A stretch of 7,801 nt of DNA, from contig JAIFWG010000027.1 in the NCBI GenBank assembly GCA_019662005.1, forward strand, positions 3,439 through 11,239, given 5' to 3'. Position 1 is the first letter of the stretch, and the number at the start of each line of letters is the position of its first letter. This document shows positions 5,935 through 7,801 of this stretch, in pieces. A model generated the notes under the pieces. That model was not told where the DNA came from, did not search any database, and was given only the letters and a program-made list of their open reading frames with translations. This DNA is from Candidatus Parcubacteria bacterium. Lineage in GTDB: Bacteria > Patescibacteriota > Minisyncoccia > 2-02-FULL-40-12 > GWA2-44-9. The position numbers and the translations under genes were made by a program.

Positions 5935-6000
5935 AGATGTGTCCTCCCGCGGGTTGAAGGGCCGGCTCTATGCCGAACTGCCTCAACACCTTATACATTA

Positions 6001-6030
6001 ATTATAGCATATTTTTTACCCTTATGTCAA
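6001..6030 (-). promoter_or_regulatory. Consensus sigma-70 promoter driving the minus-strand small RNA
   Basis: On the minus strand TTGACA (6030-6025) and TATAAT (6006-6001) are both exact consensus hexamers with an 18-bp spacer. The -10 is extended by TGC (6009-6007). The predicted start is near 5994. The -35 lies within the first codons of the divergent gene beginning at 6024, so the two transcription units share this DNA. It is by far the strongest promoter in the window. Confidence 0.88.
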
Positions 6031-7283
6031 TGGCTCATGAAAAACTAGCTAGAATAATCGGAACCTCAAAAGAGGCCTTATTAGAGCTGGAACAAAAGAT
6101 GGGTGCTTTGACTGGTCAGCACGGGGTTTTGGAGATGATTTCAAAAGATAACGACACGCAAGTAGATCGTGTGCTTAAGGATCTCGGTCTCTCCAGGAGC
6201 TCAAGCGCGGAGGAGATATATAACACCCTTACCCATAAGCTGATTCATCTAGATCAACATCTTTTTGAGTTGCTTGATAAGCCTGACCTGTCAAAGCTCT
6301 CTCAAGATCCGGGAAAAATCCGTGATGTAGCTTTGGAGGTATTTACGCCGCCTAAAGGATTCTTTATTAAAAAAGAAAAAGTTGCTTCGTTGCTTGATAA
6401 ATACAAACCCCAATCTCTTTTGGATCATTTTGGATACCAGTCAGTTCAAGAACTTTTAGATAAACAGGGTTTTGCGGGAGTGGTAAGTGCGCTGCGCTTT
6501 ACTCAAACCACCGAATGGATGCACCAGTTTTTTGAAACCGCATACAATGACTTAAAACCCGAAGATTTCGAAGACCGGGATGTAGAAGTTAAAATTCTTG
6601 ATCAGGAATGGCTTAAGGTTGCGGAAAAGTTTTTAGAGAAGAAGTTTCATAATGTCAGTCATCTAAAAGAGTTTGGAGTTATATTTATTATTCCGTTGCC
6701 AATTGATACGCCGGGAGAAACGCTCCGAATGTTTACTCTTTTGCTGCACTACTTACACGAAGTCCCTTTTTATACCGGTCTTTTTAGAAAATTTATTCAC
6801 GATGCGGATTTTATTCCAAAGTTTCAATCTCTGCTAAGAGGCGATGTGCCAGAGGGTCCTTTGCCTACAGCTCCGCATTTGGCTTGGAGGATTGTGCAGC
6901 GCTACCTAGCCAAAGATGATCCAAATGATTTTCGTTTGCACGAGCATCATGTAAACCCCGAAGCTGAACATTGGTATCGAGTGGCGGACGATTATACACG
7001 CTTGGCTCGAGTGCTTGGCCAAGAAGAAGGTCAGTTTAATATTGGTTATTGGCACGGCCTAGATCATGTAGGGGATTTCTTTGTTGCTGAAGATGGTTCA
7101 GAAAAACTAGTAAGCTTTGATATTATTGATTTGATCATGTCGCTGGTTAAAAAAGGCGAGATTAAATATTTGTACCATCAGCAAGAAGCGCTGTGGAACA
7201 AAATATTTTCGGAATACATGGGCCACGAACAAATGAATAGTCTAATTGAAGATAATATCGTTGGAGGATTTATCGAATTATGA
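6024..7283 (+). CDS. Uncharacterised 419-aa soluble protein
   Basis: I do not recognise this family. From the ATG at 6024 (MSMAHEKLARII) it gives 419 aa; an ATG at 6030 is equally possible, and neither has a Shine-Dalgarno. An in-frame ATG at 5970 extends the frame, but the extra 18 codons come from the small RNA and its promoter, so I reject it. There is no signal peptide or membrane helix. The N-terminal half is mostly charged and helical (about 1-200). The central part has HYLHEVPFYTGLFRKFIHD (242-260). The C-terminal part has HEHHVNPEAEHW (306-317) and WHGLDHVGDFF (343-353), His-rich motifs that could bind a metal or form an active site. It overlaps the downstream pyrophosphohydrolase gene by ATGA, suggesting co-translation. 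Its codon use and composition look like its neighbours. The gene is real; the function is unknown. Confidence 0.85.
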   Translation: MSMAHEKLARIIGTSKEALLELEQKMGALTGQHGVLEMISKDNDTQVDRVLKDLGLSRSSSAEEIYNTLTHKLIHLDQHLFELLDKPDLSKLSQDPGKIRDVALEVFTPPKGFFIKKEKVASLLDKYKPQSLLDHFGYQSVQELLDKQGFAGVVSALRFTQTTEWMHQFFETAYNDLKPEDFEDRDVEVKILDQEWLKVAEKFLEKKFHNVSHLKEFGVIFIIPLPIDTPGETLRMFTLLLHYLHEVPFYTGLFRKFIHDADFIPKFQSLLRGDVPEGPLPTAPHLAWRIVQRYLAKDDPNDFRLHEHHVNPEAEHWYRVADDYTRLARVLGQEEGQFNIGYWHGLDHVGDFFVAEDGSEKLVSFDIIDLIMSLVKKGEIKYLYHQQEALWNKIFSEYMGHEQMNSLIEDNIVGGFIEL

Positions 7284-7591
7284 AATACGATAAGCTGATT
7301 AGAGATAAAATTCCAGAAATAATTGAAAAGAAAGGTGGAACATATAAGATACGACTTGCTGATGATCAAGAATATTGGAGTAAGCTAAAAGTTAAACTTA
7401 CTGAAGAGGTAGCAGAATTCCTGGAATCAGAAAGCCACGAAGAAATAGCTGACGTGTTGGAAGTATTACAAGCAGCGGCAGAGCACAAAGGTTTTGAATG
7501 GGATGTTGTTTTGACTACCCAAAGAATCAAAGCAGAAGAACGAGGAGGATTTAAAAAGAAAATAATCTTAGAAGAATCACATGACGCTTAA
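7280..7591 (+). CDS. MazG/HisE-like nucleoside triphosphate pyrophosphohydrolase
   Basis: This 103-aa all-alpha NTP pyrophosphohydrolase would hydrolyse a (probably non-canonical) nucleoside triphosphate to the monophosphate and pyrophosphate as a house-cleaning enzyme. The N-terminus KYDKLIRDKIPEIIEKKG (2-19) is typical of this small group. The Mg-binding helices carry LTEEVAEF (40-47), with Glu42, Glu43 and Glu46, and HEEIADVLEV (53-62), with Glu54, Glu55 and Asp58. The tail KAEERGGFKKKIIL (84-97) is also family-like. Such proteins are often annotated as phosphoribosyl-ATP pyrophosphohydrolase, but no histidine-biosynthesis genes are nearby, so a HisE role is unlikely. The ATG overlaps the preceding stop (ATGA). 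A GGAGGA lies 11 bases upstream of the ATG, which is rather far for a ribosome-binding site. It overlaps the aldolase gene by 11 bases. Confidence 0.87.
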   Translation: MKYDKLIRDKIPEIIEKKGGTYKIRLADDQEYWSKLKVKLTEEVAEFLESESHEEIADVLEVLQAAAEHKGFEWDVVLTTQRIKAEERGGFKKKIILEESHDA

Positions 7592-7801
7592 TGACTACTT
7601 AAAACAGGCTAGAGAAGGCGGGTATGCAATCGGGCATTTTAATTTTGCGACTGAAGACGTGGCAAAAGCAGTTATTGAGGCAGCAAAAGAAGCAGGCGCC
7701 CCCGCTGTGATGTTGGGAACCTCTGAAGGCGAAGCAGGCTTTGTGGGATTAAAAGAGGCGGCTGCGCTTGTAAAAGCATTAAGAGACGATTTGCAGTTTC
7801 C
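7581..7801 (+). CDS. fba: Class II fructose-bisphosphate (ketose-bisphosphate) aldolase, N-terminal fragment
   Basis: Seventy-three codons are visible before the window ends. The N-terminus MTLNDYLKQAREGGYAIG, followed by HFNFATEDVAKAVIEAAKE and then APAVMLGTSEGEAGFVGL, matches the start of the zinc-dependent class II aldolases. These cleave fructose 1,6-bisphosphate to dihydroxyacetone phosphate and glyceraldehyde 3-phosphate, and the group includes tagatose-bisphosphate aldolases (GatY/KbaY). The zinc ligands and catalytic Asp lie beyond the window, so activity cannot be judged. It begins 11 bases inside the pyrophosphohydrolase gene and would connect this block to glycolysis and to the pentose phosphate genes upstream. 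The alternative is a tagatose-type substrate. Confidence 0.85.
   Translation, partial: MTLNDYLKQAREGGYAIGHFNFATEDVAKAVIEAAKEAGAPAVMLGTSEGEAGFVGLKEAAALVKALRDDLQF

Larger units (their letters stand above)
5747..5994 (-). ncRNA. Putative structured small RNA, about 248 nt, family not recognised
   Basis: A GC-rich island (about 62% by hand count, against visibly AT-rich flanks) lies between a consensus promoter and an intrinsic terminator on the minus strand. The predicted start is near 5994 and the end near 5747. Its ends are complementary: AAGGUGUU (5992-5985) pairs with AACACCUU (5767-5760), extendable by AGG/CCU past a bulged G. This closing helix excludes the terminator hairpin. Internal helices include UCGGC/GCCGG (5976-5972, 5966-5962), CCUUC/GGAGG (5960-5956, 5947-5943), GAAAG/CUUUC within AUGA/UCAU (5934-5897), GGCGA/UCGCC (5877-5873, 5853-5849), CAGGC/GCCUG (5844-5840, 5832-5828) and a 12-bp GC helix (5800-5772). 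That last helix has a G-U wobble on the minus strand but an A-C mismatch on the plus strand, which supports minus-strand transcription. I see no RNase P, SRP domain IV or tmRNA signatures. A 6S-like or new RNA is possible. Confidence 0.7.

Noticed and set aside
5747..5994. Known housekeeping RNAs: RNase P RNA, SRP RNA, tmRNA
   Set aside because: I looked for GAGGAAAGUCC, the GGUCAGG/GGAAG domain IV motif and a tRNA-like GGUUCGA 3' end with a tag frame, and found none. 6S RNA cannot be excluded by eye because its sequence is poorly conserved.
5825..5998. 57-codon minus-strand open frame (starts MYKVLRQFGI, ends RAGLESL)
   Set aside because: Its ATG (5998-5996) lies only two bases after the -10 box and upstream of the predicted start near 5994, so it would be missing from the transcript; it has no ribosome site. 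It should be reconsidered if transcription is shown to start further upstream or homologues keep this frame.
5771..6001. 76-codon plus-strand open frame across the GC-rich island
   Set aside because: It begins at a GTG inside a hairpin, is antisense to the promoter-terminator unit, and its composition is explained by the structured RNA. No family is recognisable.
5970..6023. Upstream extension of the 419-aa protein to an ATG at 5970
   Set aside because: The 18 added codons are the reverse of the small RNA 5' end and its promoter, which explains their sequence without translation.

Overview
The window looks like part of a compact, moderately AT-rich bacterial chromosome. Genes are packed head to tail with 1-11 base overlaps (TAATG, ATGA), most starts lack a clear Shine-Dalgarno, and the protein variants (an AhpF-like thioredoxin reductase, short sugar-phosphate enzymes, a large uncharacterised protein) resemble those of the Candidate Phyla Radiation (Patescibacteria, Parcubacteria-like). 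That assignment is inference; there is no rRNA or other marker here.

Layout. At 1-1048, on the minus strand, is the N-terminal 349 codons of a GT39 protein O-mannosyltransferase whose 3' end lies outside the window. A 45-base divergent promoter region with a 16-bp near-palindrome separates it from a plus-strand operon at 1094-5748: thioredoxin reductase, ribose-5-phosphate isomerase B, an FAD-linked D-2-hydroxyacid dehydrogenase, ribulose-phosphate 3-epimerase and a PfkB-family sugar kinase, all touching or overlapping. A second plus-strand block runs from about 6024 to the window end: an unrecognised 419-aa protein, a MazG/HisE-like NTP pyrophosphohydrolase and the start of a class II fructose-bisphosphate (ketose-bisphosphate) aldolase.

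The two plus-strand blocks are separated by a 250-base GC-rich island (about 62% G+C by hand count over 5771-5990) that is not convincingly coding. On the minus strand it has a consensus sigma-70 promoter (TTGACA, 18 bp, extended TGC-TATAAT), several GC-rich helices, complementary 5' and 3' ends and an intrinsic terminator. I interpret it as a strongly transcribed, structured small RNA of about 248 nt that I cannot assign to a known family. It may also carry a 16-codon reading frame with an excellent Shine-Dalgarno. This is the most interesting object in the window.

Functionally, the plus-strand genes point to central carbon metabolism. RpiB and Rpe interconvert pentose phosphates, the PfkB kinase probably feeds a phosphorylated sugar or nucleoside into the pool, and the aldolase links to glycolysis. 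The FAD dehydrogenase would handle a D-hydroxyacid such as D-lactate, and the thioredoxin reductase supplies thiol reducing power. The O-mannosyltransferase is a separate cell-envelope function.
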